64,000 nucleotides of DNA from Woeseiaceae bacterium (GCA_021773135.1 JAJFKP010000061.1:1-64000); one strand, 5' to 3'. Positions 30,877-40,131 are shown, counted from the stretch's first letter. The notes: generated by a model from the letters alone, not told the origin. Made by a program: numbers and translations.

Positions 30877-32178
30877 ATGAATAAAATCAATATTTTAGTT
30901 GCATCAGTGTCAATTGCGGCCGCATGCTCGGCAGCGACAGCACAGGAACTCTCGGAAACCGGGACATTCCTCGATGGGGTCGCCGCAGTCGTGAACGAGG
31001 GCGTCGTATTAAAAAGCGAACTCAATCGGGAGCAGGATCTCATCATTATGCGCGCGACTGAGCAGGGCATGCAGCTTCCACCGGCGCATATTCTTCGCGA
31101 GCAGGTTCTGGAACGGCTGATTCTGGAGGAGATTCAGATGCAGCGCGCCAGCCGCGTCGGCATCCAGGTTTCGGACCAGGCTCTGAATACCGCGATCGCA
31201 CAGATCGCCGAAAATGCCGGTATCGCATTCGAGGAAATGCCGAAGATTCTTGAGAATGACGGCATCAGCTATCCCGAGTACCGTCGCGATATGCGCAAAC
31301 AAATGGTGCTGGAGCAACTCCGGCGTATCGACGTAGTGGGTCGCATATCAGTAACACCGCGAGAGATCGAACAATGCCTGGCGAACCTGGAAGACAACGC
31401 GGTCGTCAATTCGACCTACGACCTGTCGCACATTTTTATATCTGTACCTGGCTCGGCAACGGCGGAGCAATATGCGGCTGCCGAGGCTGAAGCCAACCAG
31501 ATTTACGAGAGTTTGCAGAATGGTGCGGATTTCGCAGAACTCGCTATTCGCCATTCGGACGGCGATACGGCGTTAGAAGGCGGAAGCCTTGGCGTGCGCC
31601 CCGGCGATCAGCTACCAACCCTGTTCTTCGATGTGGTCGGTGAAATGCAGTCCGGTGATGTATCGAAACCGATTCGCGCGGTAAGTGGTTACCACCTGGT
31701 AAAGGTCAACGATGTCCAGGGTCTGATTCCGCAAAGCGAAATTGAGCAGACGCTGGTACGCCATATTCTCGTGACGCCCGATCAGATCATCGACGAGGAG
31801 ACGGCCAAACAGCGCCTGGAGGATGCTTACGAGCGCATCAATGCTGGAGAAAATTTCGGTGAGGTAGCGAAGCTGCTCTCGGATGATCCGGGCTCAGCGA
31901 ATGTCGGCGGTGAGATGGAGTGGGCCAACCCGGGAACGTTCGTGCCGGAATTCGAGGAAGTGGCGGGTAAAATCGAAATTGGCGTGTTGTCCGAACCCTT
32001 CCGCAGCCGGTTCGGCTGGCACATTCTTGAAGTGATGGACCGCCGTATTTACGACAACACCGAGGATCTTAAAGAAAGCAACTGCGTACAGCGCGTGCGC
32101 AACGGCAAGCTCAACAATGAAACCGAGTTGTGGGTTCGCCGCATCCGAGACGAGGCATTCGTCGAAACCCGTATCTGA
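30877..32178 (+). CDS. surA: Periplasmic peptidyl-prolyl isomerase and chaperone SurA
   Basis: SurA escorts unfolded outer-membrane proteins, LptD among them, through the periplasm. The 433-residue product has a signal peptide (ILVASVSIAAACSAATAQ), the N-terminal chaperone domain starting FLDGVAAVVNEGVVLKSEL, and two parvulin domains (STYDLSHIFISVPG ... and VRHILVTPDQIIDEETAK). Length agrees with E. coli (428). The linear order lptD-surA-pdxA-rsmA-apaG-apaH is conserved in gammaproteobacteria. It ends three bases before pdxA. Confidence 0.97.
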   Translation: MNKINILVASVSIAAACSAATAQELSETGTFLDGVAAVVNEGVVLKSELNREQDLIIMRATEQGMQLPPAHILREQVLERLILEEIQMQRASRVGIQVSDQALNTAIAQIAENAGIAFEEMPKILENDGISYPEYRRDMRKQMVLEQLRRIDVVGRISVTPREIEQCLANLEDNAVVNSTYDLSHIFISVPGSATAEQYAAAEAEANQIYESLQNGADFAELAIRHSDGDTALEGGSLGVRPGDQLPTLFFDVVGEMQSGDVSKPIRAVSGYHLVKVNDVQGLIPQSEIEQTLVRHILVTPDQIIDEETAKQRLEDAYERINAGENFGEVAKLLSDDPGSANVGGEMEWANPGTFVPEFEEVAGKIEIGVLSEPFRSRFGWHILEVMDRRIYDNTEDLKESNCVQRVRNGKLNNETELWVRRIRDEAFVETRI

Positions 32179-32181
32179 CCG

Positions 32182-33162
32182 GTGTCCACAGATACGCAAG
32201 GTCGATCACTGGTCCTGACCGCCGGCGAGCCTGCCGGCATTGGTCCCGAACTGTGCCTGGCCATGGCGGATACCGAATGGGCTGAAAAACTCGTGGTTGT
32301 CGCCGATGCAGACATGCTGGCCGAACGCGCGGAGATGCTTGGCCTGTCGATCAAATTCATCGCTTACGATGGCCGTAACGTAGCGCAGCAGGGGACGCTG
32401 TGTGTCCTTAATCAGCCATTGGCAAGCAAAGCGAAATGCGGCGCACTGGACACGGCAAATGCTGGTTCCCTGCTGGAGGGCATTCGACGTGCGGTCGATG
32501 GCTGCCGTAGTGGCGAATTCCTGGGCCTGGTGACCGCGCCGCTGCAGAAAAGTGTCATTAATGATTCCGGCATTGCATTTACCGGTCACACGGAATACCT
32601 GGCAGAACTCACCGGCTCACCCAAGCCCGTCATGCTGCTGATTGCCGATCAGCTTCGGGTTGCATTGGCGAGTACCCATTTGCCACTGCGCGATGTTGCC
32701 GATTTCCTGACGACTGAACTCATCACTGACGTGCTGCAAATTATGCACAACGATTTGCAGAAAAAATTCCAGATCGACAACCCTGCCATCATTGTTTGCG
32801 GATTGAATCCGCATGCGGGCGAAGGCGGCCATCTCGGAACTGAAGACCAGGAAATCATTGCTCCGGCGATTCAACAGTGCATTGCGGCCGGCATGAACGT
32901 GCGCGGCCCACTTCCCGCCGACACGGCGTTCACACCGGCCGCGGGACGAGCCGATGCGGTTCTGGCGATGTTTCACGATCAGGGACTGCCCGTCATCAAG
33001 TACGCCGGGTTCGGTCATGCCGTCAATGTGACACTGGGTCTGCCGATAATTCGTACGTCGGTTGACCACGGCACGGCGCTCGATATCGCCGGAAAAGGCA
33101 TCGCCGATACAGGCAGCCTGATAGCGGCCGTGCAGCTCGCCGCGACACTCGCCAAAATATGA
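32182..33162 (+). CDS. pdxA: 4-hydroxythreonine-4-phosphate dehydrogenase
   Basis: PdxA oxidises 4-phosphohydroxy-L-threonine in pyridoxal-phosphate synthesis (DXP-dependent route). The 326-residue product starts at GTG 32182 and has VLTAGEPAGIGPEL, TAPLQKSVI, the metal ligands in FTGHTEYLAEL, NPHAGEGGHLG and LAMFHDQGLPVIK, and the closing IRTSVDHGTALDIAG. Length matches E. coli PdxA (329). The stop overlaps the rsmA start by four bases. Confidence 0.97.
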   Translation: MSTDTQGRSLVLTAGEPAGIGPELCLAMADTEWAEKLVVVADADMLAERAEMLGLSIKFIAYDGRNVAQQGTLCVLNQPLASKAKCGALDTANAGSLLEGIRRAVDGCRSGEFLGLVTAPLQKSVINDSGIAFTGHTEYLAELTGSPKPVMLLIADQLRVALASTHLPLRDVADFLTTELITDVLQIMHNDLQKKFQIDNPAIIVCGLNPHAGEGGHLGTEDQEIIAPAIQQCIAAGMNVRGPLPADTAFTPAAGRADAVLAMFHDQGLPVIKYAGFGHAVNVTLGLPIIRTSVDHGTALDIAGKGIADTGSLIAAVQLAATLAKI

Positions 33163-33947
33163 GGCATCAGCCGCGTAAACGATTCGGACAGCATTTTCTC
33201 AATTCGCCTGAAGTCATTGCGCAGATCATCGATGCAATCTCTCCGGCGTTAGGACAAACCATTGTCGAAATTGGACCCGGCCAGGCGGCGCTCACAGACC
33301 CGTTGGCAGCAAGCGGCGCCAACCTGCACGCAATAGAGTTTGATCGTGACCTCGTGGCAACTTTAACCACTCGTTATGCGGGGCAGGAGCGAGTGAGCAT
33401 TCATGCAGCCGATGCGTTGAGATTCGATTTTTCCACTTTGGGTACAGCGCTGCGAATCGTCGGCAACCTTCCCTACAACATCTCGACACCCTTGTTGTTT
33501 CACCTTCTGGATCACAAGAATTATGTCCACGATCTCCATTTCATGTTGCAAAAAGAGGTGGTGGAGCGCATGAGTGCCGGGCCGGGCAATAAGACATTTG
33601 GACGACTTACCGTCATGCTGGGTTGCCAGATGGAGGTCGAGCCGCTATTCGATGTGCCGGCGTCTGCCTTTTCACCTCCGCCCCGGGTCCTGTCATCAGT
33701 GGTTCGCATGCGACCAATACCGGGCCCGGGCTTAGGCATAGAGAACGAAACGCTCCTTGCGGATATCGTCCGGGCAGCATTCTCCAGGCGGCGCAAGACG
33801 TTGCGGAATGCGCTGCAGGGCCGCGCGACGGTCGCTGAGATTGAAGCAGCCGGTCTCTCCCCCGGTGACCGGCCGGAACAGGTCGACATTGCTGCATGGG
33901 TCAGACTCGCGAACCTTCTGGACAATGTGAAATCAGGTGAAGATTAA
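33159..33947 (+). CDS. rsmA: 16S rRNA (adenine1518-N6/adenine1519-N6)-dimethyltransferase
   Basis: RsmA (KsgA) dimethylates two adjacent adenines in helix 45 of 16S rRNA. The 262-residue product has PRKRFGQHFL at its start, SAM motif I IVEIGPGQAALTDPLA, the catalytic NLPYNIS motif and the C-terminal helical domain (FSRRRKTLRNAL). In E. coli the protein is 273 residues. It starts inside the pdxA stop codon and is followed after 62 bases by apaG. Confidence 0.97.
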   Translation: MRHQPRKRFGQHFLNSPEVIAQIIDAISPALGQTIVEIGPGQAALTDPLAASGANLHAIEFDRDLVATLTTRYAGQERVSIHAADALRFDFSTLGTALRIVGNLPYNISTPLLFHLLDHKNYVHDLHFMLQKEVVERMSAGPGNKTFGRLTVMLGCQMEVEPLFDVPASAFSPPPRVLSSVVRMRPIPGPGLGIENETLLADIVRAAFSRRRKTLRNALQGRATVAEIEAAGLSPGDRPEQVDIAAWVRLANLLDNVKSGED

Positions 33948-34009
33948 CGAATGACCAGGGCGGTAACTAAGGTAGAATACGCTGCGAAGTGGCAGCTGCG
34001 GACCGAATT

Positions 34010-34390
34010 ATGGATAACAATAAATACGAATTAAGAATTCAGGTCGCTACTCAATACGTCGACGATCAATCAGAACCGGCCATCGACAGATACGTTTTCG
34101 CCTACACGATCACGATTGAGAACGTCAGCGAATTTCCCGCGCAGTTAATGAGTCGACACTGGGTTATCACAGATGCAAACGGCAAGGTGCAGGAAGTCTC
34201 GGGCGATGGCGTTGTCGGCGAACAACCCAAACTTGGCCCTGGCGAAACCTTTCGGTACTCCAGCGGTGCGGTTCTGGAGACGCCGGTCGGTGCCATGCAG
34301 GGGCGCTATCGCATGCAGACAGACGATGGCATTGACTTCGATGCACCAATTCCGCCGTTTACACTGGCGGTACCCGGTACGCTTCACTAA
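34010..34390 (+). CDS. apaG: ApaG (Co2+/Mg2+ efflux-associated FN3-like protein)
   Basis: The 126-residue product is a fibronectin-III-like single-domain protein with the family pattern VFAYTITIENVSEFPAQLMSRHWVITDANGKV (seen as AYTITIENVSE and LMSRHWVITDANG), EVSGDGVVGEQPKLGPGETFRYSSG and the close IPPFTLAVPGTLH. I take ATG 34010 rather than the earlier open frame. It sits in its usual place between rsmA and apaH. ApaG has been linked to divalent cation resistance, but its biochemical activity is not settled. Confidence 0.95.
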   Translation: MDNNKYELRIQVATQYVDDQSEPAIDRYVFAYTITIENVSEFPAQLMSRHWVITDANGKVQEVSGDGVVGEQPKLGPGETFRYSSGAVLETPVGAMQGRYRMQTDDGIDFDAPIPPFTLAVPGTLH

Positions 34391-34418
34391 CCAATACGTT
34401 CAGTAGGGAGACGAACGT

Positions 34419-35234
34419 TTGGCTCAGTATGCGATCGGCGATATTCAGGGTTGTTACGACCCGTTTCGCAGACTGCTCGACAAACTGGCTTTCGATCCGG
34501 ACAAGGACCGCCTATGGCTAACGGGCGACCTGGTTAATCGCGGTCCAAAATCTCGCCGAACGCTTCGCTATGTGAAGAGCCTCGGAAAATCCGCCATTAC
34601 CGTGCTCGGCAATCACGATTTGCATTTACTGGCTCTGGCCAACGACATCAACGTCACCGGCAGCCGCTTTGAATCACTCTGGAAAATCCTGGGACAGGAC
34701 GACTGTGACGAGTTGATCAACTGGTTGCGATGCCGACCACTTGCACACTACAGCAAGAAATTAAATACGCTGATGGTGCATGCCGGCATACCCCCGCAGT
34801 GGTCAATCAAGAAAACGCTGTCCTGCGCCAGGGAAGTCGAGGCGGTTCTGCAGGCAGATTCGTATCCTGATTTTCTTGAGGACATGTATGGCAACAAGCC
34901 GAATCGGTGGTCAGCAAAACTCAGTGGCCACAACCGCCTGCGATTTATTGTCAATGCATTGACACGTATGCGTATGCTTGATGAGGAGAATCGAATCAAC
35001 TTTTCACATTCCGGCCCCCCGGACAAGGCTGCGAAGGGACTGCTGCCATGGTTTGAAGCTGAGCCCGCCAAATGGCATGGCACCCGCATCGTATTTGGAC
35101 ACTGGAGTGCGCTTGGCCTGATTGTGAATGCAGACCTGGTAGCAACCGATACTGGCTGCGTCTGGGGGCGACAACTTACTGCTGTTCGCCTTGACAATAA
35201 ACCTGCGGTTACCTCGGTCGAGTGCGGAAATTGA
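34419..35234 (+). CDS. apaH: Bis(5'-nucleosyl)-tetraphosphatase, symmetrical
   Basis: ApaH hydrolyses Ap4A to two ADP and also removes Np4 caps from mRNA. The 271-residue product carries the PPP-phosphatase metal motifs GDIQGCYD, GDLVNRGPKS and GNHDLH, and a later VHAGIPPQW. It starts at TTG 34419 with GGGAG 8 bases upstream. Length matches E. coli ApaH (280). The kynurenine-type block starts 19 bases after its stop on the same strand, so readthrough transcription is possible. Confidence 0.96.
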   Translation: MAQYAIGDIQGCYDPFRRLLDKLAFDPDKDRLWLTGDLVNRGPKSRRTLRYVKSLGKSAITVLGNHDLHLLALANDINVTGSRFESLWKILGQDDCDELINWLRCRPLAHYSKKLNTLMVHAGIPPQWSIKKTLSCAREVEAVLQADSYPDFLEDMYGNKPNRWSAKLSGHNRLRFIVNALTRMRMLDEENRINFSHSGPPDKAAKGLLPWFEAEPAKWHGTRIVFGHWSALGLIVNADLVATDTGCVWGRQLTAVRLDNKPAVTSVECGN

Positions 35235-35253
35235 ACGGGACAGACTGAACTTC

Positions 35254-35682
35254 GTGGACAAAGACAAAGTAACAAAGACGCATTCTGCGCCGCAGCCAGT
35301 TGGCGCTTATCCGCATGCACGCCGCGCCGGCAACCTGTTATTCCTGTCGGGCATTGGACCGCGCCCGGCAGACGGAGGCTCGATTCCCGGAGTTGTCCTG
35401 GGAGACGACGGCGATGCCGTATCGTATGATATTGAAGCTCAGTGCCATGCTGTTTTTGCCAACGTGCGCACGGTGCTTGAAAGTGCAGGCGCGGGTTGGG
35501 ATGACCTTGTCGATGTCACTGTTTATCTCATCGACATCAGGCGAGATTTCGAAACATACAACCGCGTTTATGCAGAGTACTTTTCGAGCGATGGCCCAAC
35601 GCGCACAACCGTTGAAATAAATCGTCTGCCGACACCCATTGCAATTGAGCTCAAATGCATCGCCGAAATTGTAGACAAGTGA
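35254..35682 (+). CDS. RidA-family protein, probable 2-aminomuconate deaminase
   Basis: The 142-residue product belongs to the RidA/YjgF family of imine/enamine deaminases. The start is set at GTG 35254, giving VDKDKVTKTHSAPQPVG; the longer open frame reads into apaH. The pattern AGNLLFLSGIGPRPADG, then DIEAQCHAVFANVRTVLESAG and GPTRTTVEINRLPTPIAIELKCIA (seen as GPTRTTVEINRLPTP) matches the NbaF/AmnD branch, which converts 2-aminomuconate to 4-oxalocrotonate. Position next to 3-hydroxyanthranilate dioxygenase and ACMS decarboxylase supports that reading. The general RidA housekeeping role cannot be excluded from sequence alone. Confidence 0.8.
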   Translation: MDKDKVTKTHSAPQPVGAYPHARRAGNLLFLSGIGPRPADGGSIPGVVLGDDGDAVSYDIEAQCHAVFANVRTVLESAGAGWDDLVDVTVYLIDIRRDFETYNRVYAEYFSSDGPTRTTVEINRLPTPIAIELKCIAEIVDK

Positions 35683-35692
35683 GCAACAGCAT

Positions 35693-36214
35693 ATGCAATC
35701 ACTAACCGCATTTAATTTCAAAGAATGGATCGACGACCACAGGGACCTGTTGAAACCTCCGGTTTGCAATCAACAGGTCTTCGAGGAAAACGATTTTATT
35801 GTCATGGTAGTCGGGGGGCCAAACTCGCGGACGGACTATCACTACGATGAAGGACCAGAATTTTTCTACCAGCTTGAAGGCGATATGTTGCTGCGGACGA
35901 TTCAGGATCAAAAACGAGTTGATATACCAATTTGCGAGGGCGAAATCCTGTTGTTGCCACCAAAGATCCCGCACTCGCCGCAGCGGTACGCAGATACCGT
36001 CGGGCTGGTCGTCGAGCGCAAACGCCTGGCGGAGGAACTCGATGGGTTCATGTGGTATTGCGGCAACTGCGATCACAAACTTTACGAGGAATATCTCTAC
36101 ATCGATGACATAGTCGGGCAGCTACCGCCGATATTCGAGCGGTTTTATGGCTCGGAGACGCACCGCACGTGCGACCGATGTGGCACGGTAATGCCCCCGC
36201 GCGAGGACCGCTGA
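35693..36214 (+). CDS. nbaC: 3-hydroxyanthranilate 3,4-dioxygenase
   Basis: This enzyme opens the ring of 3-hydroxyanthranilate to 2-amino-3-carboxymuconate semialdehyde. The 173-residue product is a cupin with the family residues Arg46, His50, Glu56 and His94 as iron/substrate ligands ([25 protein letters not shown] with Arg98). A rubredoxin-like second metal site at the C-terminus is formed by Cys123-x-x-Cys126 (YCGNC) and Cys160-x-x-Cys163 (CDRC). Length equals the bacterial type (174). The gene starts 11 bases after the RidA-type gene and ends 8 bases before the decarboxylase. Confidence 0.95.
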   Translation: MQSLTAFNFKEWIDDHRDLLKPPVCNQQVFEENDFIVMVVGGPNSRTDYHYDEGPEFFYQLEGDMLLRTIQDQKRVDIPICEGEILLLPPKIPHSPQRYADTVGLVVERKRLAEELDGFMWYCGNCDHKLYEEYLYIDDIVGQLPPIFERFYGSETHRTCDRCGTVMPPREDR

Positions 36215-36221
36215 GCGGCCC

Positions 36222-37232
36222 ATGCTCAAGATCGATATCCATACCCATATCCTGCCGGAACACTGGCCGGATCTGAAAGAGCGCTACGGATATGGCGGGT
36301 TTATTCAACTTGAGCATCATGGCCCCGGCTGCGCAAGGATGATGCTCGACGGCAAACTGTTCCGGGAAGTTGAGGCCGACTGTTGGGACCCCGCCGTCAG
36401 GATGTCGGACAGTGATCGATGTAACGTGAATGTGCAGGTACTTTCAACCGTACCGGTCATGTTCAGCTATTGGGCGAAGCCGGCCGATACCGCTGATCTG
36501 TCCGCCATATTGAACGATCACATCGCCGGCCTGGTTAACGAATTTCCAAAGCGTTTCATTGGGCTTGGCACGCTGCCGATGCAGGATGCTGACCTGTCGA
36601 TTCGGGAGCTTGAACGATGCATGCGGGACCTGGGCCTTGCCGGGGTGCAGATTGGAACGCATGTAAATGGCTGGAACCTCGACGACCCGAGAATTTTTCC
36701 AGTCCTTGCCGCGGCGGCCGATTTAGGCGCCGCGGTTTTCGTACATCCCTGGCAGATGCTTGGCAAGGAGCGAATGGGCCTGTACTGGATGCCCTGGCTT
36801 GTCGGCATGCCGGCCGAAACGGCTTTATCCGTTTGCAGCATGATCTTTGGCGGCATATTCGAGAAGCTGCCACATCTTCGCGTCGCATTTGCCCACGGCG
36901 GCGGCGCGTTTCCGGGCATCATTGGGCGGCTTGAGCACGGCTTTAATGTGCGTCCGGACATCGTTGCAACGGCAAACGACCGCAACCCACGTGACTACCT
37001 TGGGCAATTTTACGTCGATTCACTGGTTCACGAACCGGCGATGCTGCAATACATGATTGATCTGTTCGGATCTAACCGAATCGCGCTTGGCAGCGATTAT
37101 CCGTTTCCGCTGGGAGAGCACCACCCGGGAAAAATGATTGAGGACATGCAGCTCGAAGAACGGGTAACGAAAGACCTGTTAGCAGAATCGGCGCTGGAAT
37201 GGCTGGCTCTGAAACGTAAGGACTTCGAATGA
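36222..37232 (+). CDS. nbaD: 2-amino-3-carboxymuconate-6-semialdehyde decarboxylase
   Basis: ACMSD decarboxylates the unstable product of the preceding dioxygenase to 2-aminomuconate semialdehyde, keeping carbon away from spontaneous quinolinate formation. The 336-residue product is an amidohydrolase-fold enzyme with zinc ligands His7-x-His9 (DIHTHIL), a later His in FVHPWQM and Asp in [15 protein letters not shown]. Length agrees with Pseudomonas ACMSD (334). The stop overlaps the kynU start (ATGA). Confidence 0.94.
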   Translation: MLKIDIHTHILPEHWPDLKERYGYGGFIQLEHHGPGCARMMLDGKLFREVEADCWDPAVRMSDSDRCNVNVQVLSTVPVMFSYWAKPADTADLSAILNDHIAGLVNEFPKRFIGLGTLPMQDADLSIRELERCMRDLGLAGVQIGTHVNGWNLDDPRIFPVLAAAADLGAAVFVHPWQMLGKERMGLYWMPWLVGMPAETALSVCSMIFGGIFEKLPHLRVAFAHGGGAFPGIIGRLEHGFNVRPDIVATANDRNPRDYLGQFYVDSLVHEPAMLQYMIDLFGSNRIALGSDYPFPLGEHHPGKMIEDMQLEERVTKDLLAESALEWLALKRKDFE

Positions 37233-38503
37233 CGGAATTCGATACTTCGCTTGAATGCGCGCGAGCGCTGGACGCCGCGGACAAACTGAGCCAGTTCAGA
37301 GCGCAGTTTAACTTTCCAGAAGATCGCGATGAACGCGGATGCGTCTACCTCTGTGGCAATTCACTCGGACTGCAGCCGAAAGCCGCCACCGAGCGGGTAC
37401 AGGAAGTGTTGGATGATTGGGCGCGATACGCGGTCGAGGGGCATTTCAAAGCGACACATCCGTGGCTAAGTTACCACCGTGAAGCGACGGCAGGACTCGC
37501 GGAGCTGACCGGTGCGCAAGCGAATGAAGTTGTCACCATGAATACGCTGACCGTAAACCTGCACGTGTTGATGGCCAGTTTTTATCGCCCTGACGCGACC
37601 CGCCGAAAAATCATTATCGAATCCACCGCGTTTCCGTCGGACTATTTCGCGGTCATGTCGCAAATCAGGCATCACGGACTGGATCCGGATGAGTGCCTCA
37701 TCGAGTGGCAGCCGCGGGATGATGAGTTACTGCACAACGATGATCTGGAAGACTTGTTGCGGATGCACAATGGCGAGATTGCATTGTTGCTGCTTCCTGG
37801 CGTGCATTACTACACAGGGCAGGTGCTGGATATGGCAACGCTCTGTGACATGGCTCGCAGTGCCGGCGCAAAAATCGGCTTCGACCTGGCACATGGGATA
37901 GGCAACGTCCCGCTGTCCCTGCATGAATGGGGCCCGGATTTCGCCGCATGGTGTACCTACAAGTATCTCAACAGTGGCCCGGGCGCAGTTGCGGGCGCTT
38001 TTGTTCATGCTCGGCATTTTACGGACGAGGACACGGAATACCTGAAAGGTTGGTGGGGGCACCAGGAAGCGACGCGTTTCCGTATGGATAGAAAATTCAT
38101 ACCCGCCGACGGTGCGGAACGCTGGCAGCTAAGCAATCCACCGGTTCTCGCCATCGCGCCGATTCTCGCCTCTCTTGATGTTTTTCTTGCGGCCGGTATG
38201 GACGCACTCGAGAAAAAATCGGCATTGCAGACGGAATATTTACTGCACCTCCTGAATCAGCAATTGTCCGCACAGGTCGCTACGATCACTCCGCCTGACG
38301 CGCGTGGTTGTCAGCTGTCTCTGATCGTTACCGATACGAATCTGGATGCACGGGCCGTATTCGAGCGTCTCGAGCAAATGAACGTCATCGGTGACTGGCG
38401 GGAGCCGAACGTAATCCGTGTGGCACCCGTTCCTTTGTACAACAGCTTCGAAGACATTTACGAGCTGGTTGCGCGGCTTGGCATCGCCACCCGAAGCGGT
38501 TAG
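37229..38503 (+). CDS. kynU: Kynureninase
   Basis: KynU cleaves kynurenine or 3-hydroxykynurenine to (3-hydroxy)anthranilate and alanine with PLP. The 424-residue product has [13 protein letters not shown], the phosphate-binding area, [33 protein letters not shown] (seen as [16 protein letters not shown] and [13 protein letters not shown]), where Lys245 should form the Schiff base. Length is that of bacterial KynU (about 416). It is the last gene of the four-gene block. The pathway would feed 3-hydroxyanthranilate straight into nbaC; tryptophan 2,3-dioxygenase, formamidase and kynurenine monooxygenase are not in the window. Confidence 0.96.
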   Translation: MTEFDTSLECARALDAADKLSQFRAQFNFPEDRDERGCVYLCGNSLGLQPKAATERVQEVLDDWARYAVEGHFKATHPWLSYHREATAGLAELTGAQANEVVTMNTLTVNLHVLMASFYRPDATRRKIIIESTAFPSDYFAVMSQIRHHGLDPDECLIEWQPRDDELLHNDDLEDLLRMHNGEIALLLLPGVHYYTGQVLDMATLCDMARSAGAKIGFDLAHGIGNVPLSLHEWGPDFAAWCTYKYLNSGPGAVAGAFVHARHFTDEDTEYLKGWWGHQEATRFRMDRKFIPADGAERWQLSNPPVLAIAPILASLDVFLAAGMDALEKKSALQTEYLLHLLNQQLSAQVATITPPDARGCQLSLIVTDTNLDARAVFERLEQMNVIGDWREPNVIRVAPVPLYNSFEDIYELVARLGIATRSG

Positions 38504-38517
38504 CTGCCTAACGGCAA

Positions 38518-38715
38518 CTATTCCTTCTTGTTGTTCCGGGCACCGAACGTCGTGCCCAACGCCGCGCCAATTGCGATGCCCAGAGCGATCCCCAGCCCGA
38601 TATTATCAAGGGCCGCGCCAAAAGCCGCACCCATGCAGACACCCATCGCCACACCGATTCCAGCGCTCTTTTGGCTCTTGTCTGCTGTCCGATTGTCATC
38701 CGTTTCGTTGGACAT
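38518..38715 (-). CDS. Small glycine-zipper membrane protein
   Basis: The 65-residue product has a charged, Asp/Lys-rich N-terminus and a central region of GxxxG-like repeats (GIGVAMGVCMGAAFGAAL, then GIALGIAIGAALGTTFGA) ending in a basic RNNKK tail. Glycine zippers mediate close helix packing, so it is probably an inner-membrane small protein. Its function is unknown. It converges with kynU, with 14 bases between the stops. Confidence 0.65.
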   Translation of the reverse strand: MSNETDDNRTADKSQKSAGIGVAMGVCMGAAFGAALDNIGLGIALGIAIGAALGTTFGARNNKKE

Positions 38716-38758
38716 CTAGCATTCCCCGTGACCGCGTTGGTCTGACCCGGTATTAGCG

Positions 38759-39046
38759 TTATTCATGGGCGATTTTCTTGTCGGTAAAGAGGTAGTCTTT
38801 TAGTTCTTTGTCGAACTTGGGATCTTTGCGCCGAATCCATTCAATTACCATGGCCGCGTGTTCTTTTTCTTCGTCGCGATTGTGTGCCAGGATGGCCTTC
38901 AGATCCTCATCTTTACAGGCATCCACGCGTTGATTGTACCAATCGACAGCCTCAAGCTCCTCCATCAGGGAAGTGATTGCTCTATGCATGTCTCTGGTCT
39001 CATCCGAGAGTTCCAGGATGGGTTCGTGATAGCCCTCATTCGCCAT
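38759..39046 (-). CDS. Encapsulated-ferritin-like (EncFtn) protein without cargo tail
   Basis: The 95-residue product resembles EncFtn: two helices with ETRDMHRAITSLMEELEAVDWYNQRVDA (seen as SLMEELEAVDWYNQR) and ILAHNRDEEKEHAAMVIEWIRR (seen as HNRDEEKEHAAM). The ferroxidase residues of R. rubrum EncFtn (Glu32, Trp38, Glu62, His65) align with Glu30, Trp36, Glu60 and His63 here. The family normally carries a C-terminal targeting peptide (GSLGIGSL-like) that loads it into an encapsulin shell. This protein stops at DYLFTDKKIAHE and lacks it. No encapsulin gene is in the window. Start ATG 39046 has GGAGA upstream; the open frame to 39265 is unneeded. Confidence 0.85.
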   Translation of the reverse strand: MANEGYHEPILELSDETRDMHRAITSLMEELEAVDWYNQRVDACKDEDLKAILAHNRDEEKEHAAMVIEWIRRKDPKFDKELKDYLFTDKKIAHE

Positions 39047-39225
39047 TGTTGTCTCCGAATTTCGTGTGTAAAAAAATTGTTCAGCGCTGTTAGTTACTCT
39101 AGCATCGAAACGATTGCATACGGTAGGGCCGCAAAACTGGATACACGCAAATTCTTGGCATCGAGCAGACGGGTGGACAGGCTGCTGTTTCAAGCGCAGA
39201 AACCTGGGAGTGAGGGAAGTTTGAT

Positions 39226-39714
39226 ATGAATACAGAACCGGGAATTCGACTTGTGCTGATTTCACTGGCGTTGATATGCAGCGTTGCCGATGCCCAGGAA
39301 AATGACCGCTTGGCTATTCTCGCTGTGATGGAGAAAGCGTTTGAAGCCGTGCGCACCGGCGATCCGGACGACTGGCGAGCTATACAGCTGGCCGAGGGAA
39401 CCACACTCTCATTCCGACCTCATCCGGACGGCGATCCAAACAGGCAAGAGATGCGACTGGCACAGAACGAGGCCTTCGTGAGCAAACTCGAGAATGATGG
39501 CCATGTCTATGTCGAACGCTGGACCGGCGAACCCACAGTCATGTTGCGTGGCCCGATTGCAGTGGTCTGGGGAGAATACGATTTTTGGATTGACGGCGAA
39601 TTTTCACACTGCGGCGTTGATTCCGCGGATTTAGTGAAAGTAGATAATCAATGGAAAATCGCGAATATGATGTGGACAGTCGAAAAGGAAGACTGCCCGA
39701 CAAACCCGAACTGA
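39226..39714 (+). CDS. Secreted NTF2-like (DUF4440/SnoaL-type) protein
   Basis: The 162-residue product has a signal peptide (IRLVLISLALICSVADAQ) and an NTF2-like cone fold: ILAVMEKAFEAVRTGDPDDWRAI, then a middle strand set (YVERWTGEPTVMLRGPIAVVWGEYDFWIDG, seen as IAVVWGEYDFWIDG) and a C-terminal VDNQWKIANMMWTVE. The pattern fits DUF4440-type proteins, which often bind small molecules in the pocket. It sits 179 bases from the EncFtn-like gene on the opposite strand. GAGGGAAG precedes the ATG. Substrate unknown. Confidence 0.75.
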   Translation: MNTEPGIRLVLISLALICSVADAQENDRLAILAVMEKAFEAVRTGDPDDWRAIQLAEGTTLSFRPHPDGDPNRQEMRLAQNEAFVSKLENDGHVYVERWTGEPTVMLRGPIAVVWGEYDFWIDGEFSHCGVDSADLVKVDNQWKIANMMWTVEKEDCPTNPN

Positions 39715-39719
39715 CCAGG

Positions 39720-39728
39720 AATGTCCCC
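39720..39728. repeat. AATGTCCCC intergenic motif, copy 1
   Basis: AATGTCCCC at the 3' end of the NTF2-like gene; a reverse-complement copy (GGGGACATT) lies at 59259-59267, also in an intergenic 3' region. Short and possibly chance, but the core resembles repeat families scattered by IS200/REP-associated transposases. Confidence 0.25.
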
Positions 39729-39745
39729 ATTTTGTGAGGTCCGGG

Positions 39746-40048
39746 TTAGCTGCCGCAGCGCGCCAGCATCATCAGTATTATCACGCCAATAATGCTGCCA
39801 ACATATGTCTTCATCGACACAGTTTTGCCTTCCATGCTGTCGAGCACATTGTTGGCTCCTTTTTTAACGCTGTCCGCACCCTTCTTAACGCTTTCCATTG
39901 GGTCGGGCTTCTGCTCCCATTGCACGCCGGTTGTCGTCTTGCTCTTGGCGGACTCGTGCCCGCCTGTTGTGCCGGCGCCTGGCTCGGACGCTTCGGGGGC
40001 ATCGTCGGCTGCGGCATTGTCCGTCTTGTCTTTCTGGTGCTCGCTCAT
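39746..40048 (-). CDS. Small tail-anchored protein of unknown function
   Basis: From ATG 40048 (with GGAGAAG upstream) the product is 100 residues. The first 60 are polar and acidic (KDKTDNAAADDAPEASEPG). A short repeat VKKGADSVKKGANN follows, then a single hydrophobic helix near the C-terminus (TYVGSIIGVIILMMLA) ending ARCGS. It is likely anchored in the inner membrane with the long part in the cytosol. No homology is recognised. Confidence 0.6.
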   Translation of the reverse strand: MSEHQKDKTDNAAADDAPEASEPGAGTTGGHESAKSKTTTGVQWEQKPDPMESVKKGADSVKKGANNVLDSMEGKTVSMKTYVGSIIGVIILMMLARCGS

Positions 40049-40131
40049 TGGTACTTCTCCAACTACATGTTCGCTAATTGTACGTGACATTCGTCTTGAA
40101 ATGGCGCTATTGCCGCTAAGCCTGAACGCTG

